Shown here in pieces: positions 1-9,047 of a DNA stretch of 12,525 nt. The position numbers and the translations under genes are program-made. Location: positions 1 to 12,525 of the forward strand of contig CAYZTQ010000060.1 of assembly GCA_964481445.1 (NCBI GenBank), in the 5' to 3' direction. Origin of the DNA: UBA1038 sp964481445. Its GTDB lineage: Bacteria; Bacillota; Clostridia; Christensenellales; Aristaeellaceae. The notes beneath the pieces were generated by a model. That model made no database searches and was not told where the DNA came from. It was given only the letters and a program-made list of their open reading frames with translations. How positions within the stretch are numbered: the first letter of the stretch is position 1; each line of letters starts with the position of its first letter.

Positions 1-1
1 G

Positions 2-105
2 CCTTGCGTAGCAAGGGTTTCCTTGTCATCCGCCGCCCGGAGAGCGAAGCGAAAAGGCGGATGACCCAATTCCCCTTCCGTCAAAAAACCGCAGTTTTTT
101 GACGG
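2..105. repeat. cluster of three hairpins (possible intergenic repeat element)
   Basis: Three perfect inverted repeats follow each other here. CCTTGC at 2-7 pairs with GCAAGG at 11-16 across a 3-base loop. GTCATCCGCC at 25-34 pairs with GGCGGATGAC at 56-65. CCGTCAAAAAAC at 78-89 pairs with GTTTTTTGACGG at 94-105 across a 4-base loop. The third has A-tract/stem/T-tract symmetry and could act as a bidirectional terminator. A fourth hairpin (108-144) follows at once. Such a density of stems in a non-coding stretch suggests a dispersed palindromic element or stacked terminators behind the pyrophosphatase gene. The pairing is seen directly; the repeat-element reading is inference, since only one copy lies in the window. 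Confidence 0.55.
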
Positions 106-107
106 TC

Positions 108-144
108 AAAGGCCCTGCCACTCATCAGCGAGGGCAGGGCCTTT
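108..144 (-). terminator. terminator hairpin behind the pyrophosphatase gene
   Basis: AAAGGCCCTGCC (108-119) and GGCAGGGCCTTT (133-144) form a perfect 12-bp stem with a 13-base loop, 14 bases past the stop codon at 158 on the minus strand. The stem ends in U residues on the minus strand (GGGCCUUUG) but lacks a long separate U-tract. The T-rich hairpin at 78-105 may supply it or act as a second terminator. Confidence 0.6.
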
Positions 145-157
145 GAAATAGGATCGC

Positions 158-2350
<2,193 letters not shown>

Positions 2351-2386
2351 ACATTGTTTCTCCTGTTCCAATCATTCCCATTTTAC

Positions 2387-2415
2387 AGCATACTCCATTC
2401 CCGCGCGGCTTGCAA
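2387..2415 (-). promoter_or_regulatory. sigma-A-type promoter for the pyrophosphatase gene
   Basis: Read on the minus strand, TTGCAA (2410-2415, 4/6 to consensus) is followed after 17 bases by TATGCT (2387-2392, 4/6). Transcription would start near 2380, about 30 bases before the ATG at 2350. Spacing is ideal but both boxes are imperfect. Confidence 0.45.
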
Positions 2416-2424
2416 GGCAGTTTC

Positions 2425-2454
2425 GGCTTCCGCAAGCGGCCCGGAACGGAAGCC
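2425..2454. other. inverted repeat upstream of the pyrophosphatase promoter
   Basis: GGCTTCCG (2425-2432) and CGGAAGCC (2447-2454) are perfect 8-base arms around a 14-base centre. The site sits just upstream of the -35 box at 2410-2415 and just past the DUF1653 terminator on the minus strand. It could be an operator or a second terminator stem; nothing in the sequence decides between them. Confidence 0.3.
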
Positions 2455-2465
2455 CAAAAGCGAAG

Positions 2466-2493
2466 GCCGGCCTGATTGTCTTGTCAGACCGGC
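2466..2493 (-). terminator. terminator behind the DUF1653 gene
   Basis: Arms at 2466-2475 and 2484-2493 (GCCGGCCTGA / TCAGACCGGC) form a 10-bp stem with an 8-base loop. On the minus strand the single mismatch becomes a G-U pair, and the stem is followed by CTTCGCTTTT. On the plus strand it is a C-A mismatch, so the minus orientation is favoured. It would end the small gene at 2585-2812 and insulate the pyrophosphatase promoter. Confidence 0.6.
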
Positions 2494-2584
2494 TCTTTCC
2501 GCGTTTTTCCGTTTCAAATATGGTTCATTCAGTGCATAAAAAATACATCCTCCGGCGCAGGAAAGCTGCGCGCGCCGCGCTCCC

Positions 2585-2812
2585 TCATTCTTCGGCTTCC
2601 GCCTCTTCCATCAGGGCAAAGCGGGGCTGCGGGGTTCCCTCATGCATTACCGTCTCGTTCCACATGGAGGCAGGGCGCACCCAGAGAGCGCCGTCGCCGT
2701 ACAGCTGCCGATAGACCACCATCTCTTCCAGCGTCTCGGAGTGTCTGGCCATCCCCTCCACCCGATACAGCTTCCCCTTGAAGTGGCGGTACACGCCCTT
2801 AGAAATATTCAT
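2585..2812 (-). CDS. DUF1653 family protein
   Basis: A protein of 75 aa, of normal size for this family. The domain spans almost all of it: YRHFKGKLYRVEGMARHSET, then the conserved acidic/aromatic stretch with VVYRQLYGDGALWVRP and a final W-N-E pattern. The family is a small single-domain fold, widespread in bacteria, with no established function; it is sometimes found fused or near to Nudix-type genes, but not here. The start ATG at 2812 is preceded by GGGAGGA at a good distance; another ATG two codons earlier (2818) is also possible. A -10-like TAGAAT lies at 2844-2849 on the minus strand without a good -35. The gene is divergent from the XRE regulator, and a terminator lies at 2466-2493. 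The acidic tail (EEAEAEE) is probably disordered. Confidence 0.85.
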   Translation of the reverse strand: MNISKGVYRHFKGKLYRVEGMARHSETLEEMVVYRQLYGDGALWVRPASMWNETVMHEGTPQPRFALMEEAEAEE

Positions 2813-2881
2813 TCCCATTCCTCCCTCCATCATAGCGCTTTTCATTCTAACATAAGGCAAAGCGGGAGGATATCCCGACGT

Positions 2882-2929
2882 GTCAGAGAATCATCACCCG
2901 AGCGGTATCGGCGGGTGAAAATCTCTGAC
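2882..2929. promoter_or_regulatory. interrupted palindrome between divergent genes, possible operator or RNA structure
   Basis: Outer arms GTCAGAGA (2882-2889) and TCTCTGAC (2922-2929) match perfectly. Inside them TCACCCG (2894-2900) pairs with CGGGTGA (2912-2918), leaving an 11-base loop and a small internal loop. The element lies 36 bases upstream of the -35 box of the XRE regulator gene and upstream of the DUF1653 gene on the other strand, a typical place for autoregulation by a helix-turn-helix protein. It has no U-tract, so it is not a terminator. I do not recognise it as a known riboswitch. Confidence 0.45.
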
Positions 2930-2964
2930 GCCTCTTCCATGATTTCCTGTGCCCCATGAGTCAG

Positions 2965-2993
2965 TTGTCATTTGTATCAGCCGCCCTTACAAT
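2965..2993 (+). promoter_or_regulatory. strong sigma-A-type promoter of the XRE regulator gene
   Basis: TTGTCA (2965-2970, 5/6 to consensus), a 17-base spacer and TACAAT (2988-2993, 5/6) make the best promoter in the window. Transcription should begin near 3000, just before AAGGAGG (3003-3009) and the ATG at 3016. This places the upstream in-frame ATG at 2956 ahead of the promoter and rules it out as the main start. Confidence 0.8.
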
Positions 2994-3015
2994 ATGGGCA
3001 ATAAGGAGGATCGCC

Positions 3016-4146
3016 ATGCGCTATCAGGGCTATGTCATTTTTCGCGAGCGGCTGCGCCAGGGGATGCGGCAAAAGGAGCTGTGCCGCGGCATCTGCGCGG
3101 TCAGCTACCTGTCTAAAATAGAATCGGGTAGGGCCGATCCTTCTGAGGAAATTATCCGTCTGCTGTTTTTGCGTCTGGGGCTTTCCATAGACGCCGCCAT
3201 GGAGAAAGAAGCCGGGAAGGCGGCGGAGCGTGGCTTTGAGCTGCTGATGGAAGGGCGGATGGAGGAGCTTTGCGCGCTGACGCGGGCGCCGCGTTTTGCC
3301 GGCCTTTTGACGACGGCGGCGGGGCTGAGCCTTGAACTGTTGGCCGCGCTGGCAGGCGGGGGGCAGCCGCTGGAAGCGGCGCTTGAGCCCTGCATGGATG
3401 AGCGTCAGCTGGCCCTGCAGCGCATGCTGCAAAACCGCGCGGAGGAGGCGGCCCTTCTGTACCCCTCCGCCTACACGCGCATGGCAGGCGGGCTCTCGCT
3501 CTACCATCGCGGCAGCTATTCCGCGGCCATCGAGGCGCTGCAGGCGGGCTACGAGCTGGCCGCAAAGGAGGGCGCGGCCCGCCTGATGCTGCAGTGCAAA
3601 ACCTATATCGGCAACAGCTACTGCAACATGCAGGATCTGGAGAACATGGAAAGGCACTATGCCGTCGCGCGGCGTCTGGCCGAAGCGCTGGGCGATCAGG
3701 AAACCCTGCGCGCCATCGGCTACAACACTGCCTCCTCCCTCATGGAGGCCGGACGCTTTGAAGAAGCCCTCGGGTGGTTCGCTTCGCTGAAAGCCCCCGA
3801 CCTGATGGACCTGCACAAGCTCGCCATCTGCTGCGAGAAAACAGGGCGGAAGAAGCAGGCGCTGACCGCGCTGGACAGGGCGGAGGGCATGGGGGAGGCG
3901 CCGATTGACCTGTCCCTCGCCAAGCAGCTCTGCGCCCTTGTCAGGTACCGGCTGGAGCATCCCCGTTACCTGAAGGACGAAGGCTACGGCCGCCTGCTGC
4001 TTGCCTGCTTTGACCGCTGCCGCAGGGAGCTGCCCCTCGGCTACGCCATTTTTCACCTGCCGTGGATGCTGGAATGGTACAAGGCCGCGCGTCAGTACAG
4101 GAAAGCCTGCGAGCTTTTGGAAGAGTTTCCCAATACTTGCCCTTAA
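3016..4146 (+). CDS. XRE-family regulator with TPR-like sensor domain
   Basis: A 376-aa cytoplasmic transcription regulator. Residues about 8-58 are an XRE/Cro-type helix-turn-helix, with the conserved YLSKIESGRADPS stretch at 31-43 (recognition helix and following turn). The rest is alpha-helical, with degenerate tetratricopeptide repeats at about 152-292 (for example A/Y/G patterns around YIGNSYCNMQDL and AGRFEEALGWF). This architecture resembles the peptide-sensing RNPP/Rgg-like class, but no ligand can be named. The start at 3016 has AAGGAGG six bases upstream and lies just downstream of the 2965-2993 promoter. The gene probably leads an operon with the MFS gene 98 bases downstream; no terminator is evident between them. 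It may regulate itself through the palindrome at 2882-2929 (inference). Confidence 0.85.
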   Translation: MRYQGYVIFRERLRQGMRQKELCRGICAVSYLSKIESGRADPSEEIIRLLFLRLGLSIDAAMEKEAGKAAERGFELLMEGRMEELCALTRAPRFAGLLTTAAGLSLELLAALAGGGQPLEAALEPCMDERQLALQRMLQNRAEEAALLYPSAYTRMAGGLSLYHRGSYSAAIEALQAGYELAAKEGAARLMLQCKTYIGNSYCNMQDLENMERHYAVARRLAEALGDQETLRAIGYNTASSLMEAGRFEEALGWFASLKAPDLMDLHKLAICCEKTGRKKQALTALDRAEGMGEAPIDLSLAKQLCALVRYRLEHPRYLKDEGYGRLLLACFDRCRRELPLGYAIFHLPWMLEWYKAARQYRKACELLEEFPNTCP

Positions 4147-4244
4147 GCGCCGCTTATCCCCTTTATTATCGTCCTGTTTTCCCAATCAAAGGGGGTATCT
4201 TTGCCCTTACATCTCTGCTACCCTTTGGACGGAGGTGATGCGGG

Positions 4245-5495
4245 ATGAAGAGGCCCCTTTTGTTTCATAGGAACTTCGCTTTGGTGACGCTGGCCTCGGC
4301 GCTGGGCGCCATCGGCGGCATCGCGGGCGGCTTTGCCCTTTCCTTTCTCGTGTTTGACGAAACGGGCAGTACCCTCGCTTCCGCTCTCATCCTGTCCATC
4401 CGGCTTGTGCCGCACATTCTGGTGCCGCTGCTGGCCGCTCCGCTGATGGACAGGCTGCCGCGCAAGCCCTTTCTGGTGGGCGGGGATATCGCGGGCGGGC
4501 TGATTTTTGCCGGGATGGGCGCGTGGCTGCTGCTTTTTAAGTTCAGCTACACCGGGTATCTCTTTGTCTCGCTGGTGCTGGCCTGCCTGTACGCGGTGGA
4601 CGAGCTGGCCTTCAACAACATCTACCCCGAGCTGATACCGCGCGGCTTGGAGGAAAAGGGCTACGCCGTCTCCTCCATGCTGTACCCGGTGCTGCGGGTC
4701 GTCATGCTGCCGCTGGCCGCCATTCTGCTCGATACGCTGGGCGTCGGGCTGATGCTGCTGGGGCAGGGCGCGCTGTCGCTGCTGGCGGCCCTGACGGAGA
4801 GCTTCATCACATTGGATGAAAGCGGGCGCAGGGCGCGCGCGCCCTATTCTCTCTCCGCCTGGGCGGGCGATATCCGGGACGCGGCGCGCTACCTCGCGCA
4901 AGAGAAGGGCCTGCGCAGCATCTATGCCTACATGGCCGTCACCAATGGCGTCGCCAGTGGCTTTGGCCCCATCCTGGTCGCCTTCTTCCGCAGCTTTCCC
5001 GGCATGACGGCGGCCATGTACTCGCTGTTTTCGGTGGTGGAGTTCGCGGGCCGCAGCCTCGGCAGCGCGGTGCAGTACCACATCAAAATCCCCGCGCGCA
5101 AAAAGCACGGCTTTATTTTCTTTGTCTATCAGGTATACGAAGCCATGGATATGTGCCTGCTCTGGCTGCCCTACCCCCTGATGCTGGTAAACCGCGGCAT
5201 CTGCGGCTTTCTGGGCAGCAACAGCGCCATCCTGCGCAATGCCGCCGTGCAGCGTTACATCCCCGAAAACCTGCGGGCAAGGGTGAACGCCCTGAACGGG
5301 GTGATGATCACCGCGGGCTCCGCCCTGTTTTCGCTGCTGATCGGCCTGCTGGGCGAGGTGATGGATTACCGCCTCTGCCTCACTGTCGGCGGCGCCATCG
5401 CCATGGCCGCCAGCTGGATCCTGATCTGGGGCCGCCGCAAGCAGGTAAGGCAGGTGTACGAAAAACCGAGTTTGGACGCGGCGGGCGGGCCGTGA
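4245..5495 (+). CDS. MFS efflux transporter
   Basis: A 416-aa major facilitator protein with 10-12 hydrophobic helices, most like the MFS_3 class (EntS-like and macrolide-efflux-like exporters). The loop between helices 2 and 3 carries the family motif as APLMDRLPRK at about residues 65-74. Helix-rich repeats in the second half include MVNALNG-like residues (RARVNALNGVMITAGSALFS) typical of this class. The start ATG has GGAGG nine bases upstream. It should expel a small molecule or peptide from the cytoplasm using the proton gradient; the substrate is unknown. It lies between a sensor-type regulator and an acetyltransferase, a common arrangement for resistance or export loci. The GNAT start follows 45 bases after the stop. 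Confidence 0.88.
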   Translation: MKRPLLFHRNFALVTLASALGAIGGIAGGFALSFLVFDETGSTLASALILSIRLVPHILVPLLAAPLMDRLPRKPFLVGGDIAGGLIFAGMGAWLLLFKFSYTGYLFVSLVLACLYAVDELAFNNIYPELIPRGLEEKGYAVSSMLYPVLRVVMLPLAAILLDTLGVGLMLLGQGALSLLAALTESFITLDESGRRARAPYSLSAWAGDIRDAARYLAQEKGLRSIYAYMAVTNGVASGFGPILVAFFRSFPGMTAAMYSLFSVVEFAGRSLGSAVQYHIKIPARKKHGFIFFVYQVYEAMDMCLLWLPYPLMLVNRGICGFLGSNSAILRNAAVQRYIPENLRARVNALNGVMITAGSALFSLLIGLLGEVMDYRLCLTVGGAIAMAASWILIWGRRKQVRQVYEKPSLDAAGGP

Positions 5496-5501
5496 TAGAA
5501 T
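5472..5501 (+). promoter_or_regulatory. possible internal promoter for the acetyltransferase gene
   Basis: TTGGAC (5472-5477), 18 bases, then TAGAAT (5496-5501, 5/6 to consensus, preceded by TGA) overlap the end of the MFS gene. The -35 box is poor. It could let the acetyltransferase and the gene behind it be expressed apart from the regulator-exporter pair. Confidence 0.25.
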
Positions 5502-5540
5502 GGGCGCAGAATACAGGGAAAGGCGAATAGGAGGGATACC

Positions 5541-6041
5541 ATGCCCGATGGGCTTGAAATCAGGGAGACCTCGGAAGCGGACCTCGCGGCCACGCGCTCG
5601 CTGTGGGCGGACGGCGAGGTGATGCGCTTTGTCGGCTTCCCGGAGGGCCTCCATCAGACGGAGGAGGAAATGCGGGACTGGCTGCGCTGGATAGAAGAAG
5701 GCGGACCGCGGCGCAGGCACTATTCCATTTATGAAAAAGGCCGGTACTGCGGCGAAGCCTTCTATGAGATCGACCCCGATACGGGGCGCGCGGCGCTGGA
5801 CATCAAGCTGAAAAAGGAGGCCCGGGGCCGCGGCATCGCGGCGGCCGCGCTGCGCCACGCCATCGGCGAAGCCTTCGCAAACGGCGCCTCCTGCGCCTAT
5901 GTGGATCCGCACAGGGAGAACGCGAAAGCGCTCGCCCTCTACCGCAGGCTGGGCATGACAGAGAAGCCGCTGCCGCCCGAGCTGTATGACCCGGACTACC
6001 CCGGGCACCTGTATTTTGAAATCGGGCGGGATATTGGCTGA
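5541..6041 (+). CDS. GNAT-family N-acetyltransferase
   Basis: A 166-aa single-domain acetyltransferase that should move an acetyl group from acetyl-CoA to an amine. The CoA-pyrophosphate loop is ARGRGIA at about residues 94-100 (the R/Q-x-x-G-x-G/A motif), followed by the usual helix. Residues 126-139 hold the C-terminal ENAKALALYRRLGM pattern typical of the family. The N-terminal half is the substrate-side region, with an FVGFPEGL stretch. ATG at 5541 has AGGAGGG seven bases upstream. Acceptor unknown: it may modify a drug, a peptide, a metabolite or a protein N-terminus. Sitting behind an exporter, a detoxification or export-substrate role is reasonable but not shown. Confidence 0.9.
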   Translation: MPDGLEIRETSEADLAATRSLWADGEVMRFVGFPEGLHQTEEEMRDWLRWIEEGGPRRRHYSIYEKGRYCGEAFYEIDPDTGRAALDIKLKKEARGRGIAAAALRHAIGEAFANGASCAYVDPHRENAKALALYRRLGMTEKPLPPELYDPDYPGHLYFEIGRDIG

Positions 6042-6064
6042 GCTCCCCCAGCCCCGAAATAGAG

Positions 6065-6081
6065 GCCGCGCGCCGCGCGGC
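6065..6081 (+). other. GC-only palindrome just before the ribosome binding site
   Basis: GCCGCGCG (6065-6072) and CGCGCGGC (6074-6081) are perfect arms about a single base. In RNA this would be a very stable stem ending right before AGGAGGG of the next gene. It may lower or insulate translation of that gene. There is no U-tract, so it is not a terminator. Confidence 0.4.
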
Positions 6082-6095
6082 AGGAGGGCGACAGC

Positions 6096-6881
6096 GTGAG
6101 AATCCATTATACAAACCAGGGCTTTGAGCATTCCGTCGACAGCATCCTGCTGTTTGAAGAGGACGGTACCGCCCCTTTCTGGTCGGACGCGCTGTTCTAT
6201 TTTTATCCCAATCTTTCCAAAGAGAAAATGACGGCGCTGGACGCGGCGGGCAGAAAAGCCTATCTGCTGGGTGCCCTGCGTCCCGTATGGGAGGGGCTGA
6301 AGGAGGAGCTGGACAGCAAGGTGCGGCTCTATCAGGCGCAGTTTGACCAATACCACGCGCAGATTGAGGACGCGCTGAGCGAAGCCTTCGAGACCGATAC
6401 GGGGAAACTGTTCAACGACCTTGGGCCAACATCACCCTGAACCCGGTCTGCCCCCGCTTCCTGAAGGAAAAGTACTTCGATCTCTTTTATAAAAACAGCG
6501 AACGGGGCGCGCTGGGCATCTCGCTGCACGAGGGCATCCACCACCTGTGGTTCCACGTGTGGCAGCAGGTGTTTCAGGACAGCTATGATGAGTACGACAT
6601 CCCCTCCCTCAAGTGGATCCTGAGCGAGATGGTGGTGGAAAGCATCATGAAAGACAGGCGCCTGAGCGCCATCAATCCCTGCTTTCCGCGCGAAAATGGC
6701 GGCTGTGTCTACCCCCTACTTTCAGTATATGCGCATCGAGGGCCGCCTCATCCTTGAGACCATCGACGAGCTGTATGAAGCCCTGCCCATCGCGGTCTTT
6801 ATGCAGGAGGCCTACGCCTACTGCGGCAGGCACGAGGAGGCCATCCGCGCCCACATCGCGGAGGCGGAGAAGGCGTTCTGA
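6096..6881 (+). pseudogene. HExxH putative zinc peptidase-like protein, broken by two frameshifts
   Basis: Three reading-frame segments together encode one continuous protein of about 261 aa. Segment 1 starts with GTG at 6096 (AGGAGGG seven bases upstream) and reads to about 6422. One base is missing near the GGG at 6423-6425, so the frame moves and reading continues with ANITLNPVCPRF. One extra base in the CCCCC run at 6712-6716 restores the first frame, and segment 3 (YFQYMRIEGRLILETIDEL) ends at the TGA at 6879-6881. Without correction translation stops at 6440 (114 aa). Segment 2 holds LHEGIHHLWFHVW, a HExxH zinc motif at about residues 145-149 (bases 6527-6541). A Glu some 29 residues later (LSEMVVES) could be the third ligand. 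There is no signal peptide or membrane helix. I do not recognise the family. Both lesions lie in or by homopolymers, so sequencing error is a real alternative to a true pseudogene. Confidence 0.8.
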
Positions 6882-6904
6882 CCAGGATGCATCCACAAGC
6901 AGCG

Positions 6905-6944
6905 CAAGGCCGGCCACCCCGACAAGGGTGACCGGCTTTGTTTT
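6905..6944. terminator. bidirectional terminator between convergent genes
   Basis: GCCGGCCACCC (6909-6919) and GGGTGACCGGC (6926-6936) form an 11-bp stem with a 6-base loop and one C-A mismatch (a G-U pair on the minus strand). On the plus strand the stem is extended by CAA/TTTG pairing and followed by TTTGTTTTG. It sits between the plus-strand HExxH gene (stop at 6881) and the minus-strand peptidase gene (stop at 6993), so it can serve both, more strongly the plus strand. Its GCCGG...CCGGC core resembles the terminator at 2466-2493. Confidence 0.75.
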
Positions 6945-6992
6945 GCGGAGAACCGCAAGGCAGCGGGTCAGGCAGAGCAGCGTCTGCGCAGC

Positions 6993-8978
6993 TTACCAGA
7001 CCTGCACCCGCTTTTCAGGCGCCAGATACATGGGGTCGCCTTCCTTGACGCCGAAGGCGTCGTAGAACTCGTCAAAGTTGCGGACGACCAGGTTGCAGCG
7101 CAGCTTCTTGGGCGCGTGGACATCGTACATCAGCATTGCCTGAGCGTATTCGTCGGTCTCGCGGGCCCGCCAGATTTCGGCATAGGCGCGGAAGAAGGCC
7201 TTGTAGTCCGGGTTTTTCAGGGACTTCATCGCTTCCAGAGCGACAGAGAGGCCGCCGTTATCCGCCGTGTTTTCCTGCGAGGTCAGCTTGGCATCCACCT
7301 TGCCGCTCATATAGGGGTAGCCGTCCCACTGCTGATCCAGCTTGTCCGTGCGCTGATGGAACGCTTCCAGATCTTTTTCCGTCCACCAGTTGTTCAGGTT
7401 GCCGTTCTCATCGAACTGCGCGCCGTTTTCATCAAAGGCGTGGGTCAGCTCGTGGCCGACGACCATGCCGATGCCACCGAGGTTCTCGCTTTCGGAGCGG
7501 TTGACATCGTAGAAGGGAGCCTGCAGGAGAGCGGCGGCGATGGTGATGCTGTTGTCGCTCGTGCTGTAGTTGGCGCTGGCGGACTGCGCCGCGATCTGCC
7601 AGCCGCCCTTGGCGACAGGCTGATCCAGCCCTTCGAAGTCGGCTTTTTTCGTCAGACGGGTATAGTCGAAGTAGATGTCCATAAAGCTCTTGGCCGGATC
7701 TACCTTGAAGGCGCGGTACTGGTCGGAGTAATCATCCGCGTAGCCAACGTTGACGTGCATGGTATCCAGCTTTTTGACGGCGTTGGCAATCGTCTCCTTC
7801 GAGAGCCATGTGTTGTTCAGCAGCCGGCTCTTATGGATTTCAATCAGCTTGCGCACCAGCTTTTCCGCATCGGCTTTCGCCTTTTCGCCGAAGTACTTCT
7901 TGCCGTAATAGTCGCCCACGACCTGACCGAAGGTGCTGGTCACGCTGAAGATGGCGCCAGCTTCACGGTTCTCCAGCTCTTCCATGCCGTAGGTAAGGGC
8001 GTTGAAGTCGCGGGTAAGCTGACGATAATCCTCAGACAGCAGGGTGGCGGTTTCCTTGGCCATCATGACAGTCATCCACGCCTTGATGTTTTCCAGGTTG
8101 TCCTGGTTGACAATCTGACTGAACTGAGAAAAGAAAGCGGGGGTATTGACATTCACCTGGGCGGGTTTCCTGCCGGTCAGCTGCTCGATGATCTTCGTAA
8201 AGCTGATATCCTTTGAGAAGGCCTCGACCTGCTCGAGCGTATGGGGGTGATACTCATCCGCCTGTGTGGACTGATTTCCCTCATCCACCAGCGACATCTG
8301 CCTGTCGAACGCCAGCGCCTTTTGCACCGTCTCCGCGGCGGACTCGTCGGTATAGCCGTTCATTTTCAGCATCCCTTCCACCATGGTGCGGAAGACGGCC
8401 AGCGTCTGCGCGCCCATGGGGTTGGCTTCATCGTAGACAGAGGGGTCGCCGAAGAACGCGCCGCGGGCGGAGGAAAGATTCAGGATGTTTTTGGTCGAAT
8501 CCTTCAGATCGGTCGAAACCGAAAGAAGATAGGGCAGCGCCAGACCGGTCAGCGTCCATTCTTTGGAGATGGCTTCCAGATCGGCCATGGTTTTGATGGC
8601 GGCGATCTTCTCCAGATAGGGCTTCAGGGGCGCGGTTCCCTCCGCGTCGCGGGTCTTGAAATCCAGCGCTTTTTTATACATGGCGATCATTTTTTTCATT
8701 TCCGGGTTGGGGGCTTCCATGGTGCCGGCCGCCATCGCCTTGAAATCCTCGTTCAGCTGACGGTCCACCTTCTTTTCCAGCTCGGTAAACGCGCCGAGGG
8801 AGCCTTCCTCCGGCGGGATCTGCGCCCCGGCGATCCAGTCAGCGTTGACGGTACCGTAGAAATCCTGACGGAGGGCGGCTTCGTCCAGCGGCCTGTTTTC
8901 CGCCGCGGCGGAGGCAAGCATCGAAACGCTTAGTACTGCGGCTGCGAGAAAGCAGCCGATCCTGCGAAATTGTTTCAT
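6993..8978 (-). CDS. exported M13-family zinc endopeptidase (neprilysin/PepO-like)
   Basis: A 661-aa metalloendopeptidase of usual length for family M13, which cleaves peptides of limited size. An N-terminal signal peptide (KQFRRIGCFLAAAVLSVSML, then an ASAAA cleavage region near residue 25) sends it out of the cell. The start of the mature part has the typical DFYGTVNADWIA pattern (39-50). Zinc ligands are visible: HELTH at 509-513 and ENTADNGG at 569-576, with Glu569 and Asp573 as the E-x3-D pair. DVHAPKKLR at 619-627 holds the conserved His and Arg of the active site. The C-terminal VW matches the family, without the Cys of animal neprilysins. The NAYY substrate motif is changed here to SANYS (about 468-472). 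It is last in a probable three-gene operon, 69 bases after a hydrolase, with GGAAG as ribosome binding site and a strong hairpin in the gap. Confidence 0.95.
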   Translation of the reverse strand: MKQFRRIGCFLAAAVLSVSMLASAAAENRPLDEAALRQDFYGTVNADWIAGAQIPPEEGSLGAFTELEKKVDRQLNEDFKAMAAGTMEAPNPEMKKMIAMYKKALDFKTRDAEGTAPLKPYLEKIAAIKTMADLEAISKEWTLTGLALPYLLSVSTDLKDSTKNILNLSSARGAFFGDPSVYDEANPMGAQTLAVFRTMVEGMLKMNGYTDESAAETVQKALAFDRQMSLVDEGNQSTQADEYHPHTLEQVEAFSKDISFTKIIEQLTGRKPAQVNVNTPAFFSQFSQIVNQDNLENIKAWMTVMMAKETATLLSEDYRQLTRDFNALTYGMEELENREAGAIFSVTSTFGQVVGDYYGKKYFGEKAKADAEKLVRKLIEIHKSRLLNNTWLSKETIANAVKKLDTMHVNVGYADDYSDQYRAFKVDPAKSFMDIYFDYTRLTKKADFEGLDQPVAKGGWQIAAQSASANYSTSDNSITIAAALLQAPFYDVNRSESENLGGIGMVVGHELTHAFDENGAQFDENGNLNNWWTEKDLEAFHQRTDKLDQQWDGYPYMSGKVDAKLTSQENTADNGGLSVALEAMKSLKNPDYKAFFRAYAEIWRARETDEYAQAMLMYDVHAPKKLRCNLVVRNFDEFYDAFGVKEGDPMYLAPEKRVQVW

Positions 8979-9003
8979 TTGTCTTCTTCCTTCTTTTGAT
9001 TCC

Positions 9004-9032
9004 TCTTCCCGCCGGACGGGCCGGCGGGAAGA
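9004..9032 (-). other. strong hairpin between hydrolase and peptidase genes
   Basis: TCTTCCCGCCGG (9004-9015) and CCGGCGGGAAGA (9021-9032) give a perfect 12-bp stem with a 5-base loop. On the minus strand it lies 15 bases past the hydrolase stop and 25 bases before the peptidase ATG. It is followed by GGAATCAAAAG, not a U-tract, so it is a poor intrinsic terminator. It more likely marks mRNA processing or 3' end protection inside the operon, or partial termination. Confidence 0.6.
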
Positions 9033-9047
9033 TTGGGGATGGTGGAA

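Noticed and set aside
2882..2929. Known riboswitch in the intergenic region
   Set aside because: The conserved core sequences of the riboswitches I know (TPP, glycine, cobalamin, ZTP, guanidine) are not present, and the element lies upstream of the predicted transcription start of the regulator.
2956..3015. Upstream start of the XRE regulator at 2956
   Set aside because: It lies upstream of the strong promoter at 2965-2993 and has no ribosome binding site, while 3016 has AAGGAGG at ideal spacing.
2977..4185. 402-codon open frame on the minus strand opposite the XRE regulator
   Set aside because: No recognisable domain, no ribosome binding site, and basic low-complexity composition typical of antisense frames.
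4218..6356. 712-codon open frame on the minus strand opposite the MFS, acetyltransferase and HExxH genes
   Set aside because: It is rich in R, Q, H, A and P with no domain or ribosome binding site, and lies antisense to three well-supported genes with recognised motifs. Long antisense frames are expected in GC-rich coding DNA.
6420..6427. Programmed ribosomal frameshifting at the first break of the HExxH gene
   Set aside because: No slippery heptamer with a downstream pseudoknot or Shine-Dalgarno-like stimulator was seen, and a second opposite shift would also be needed. Mutation or base-call error is simpler.
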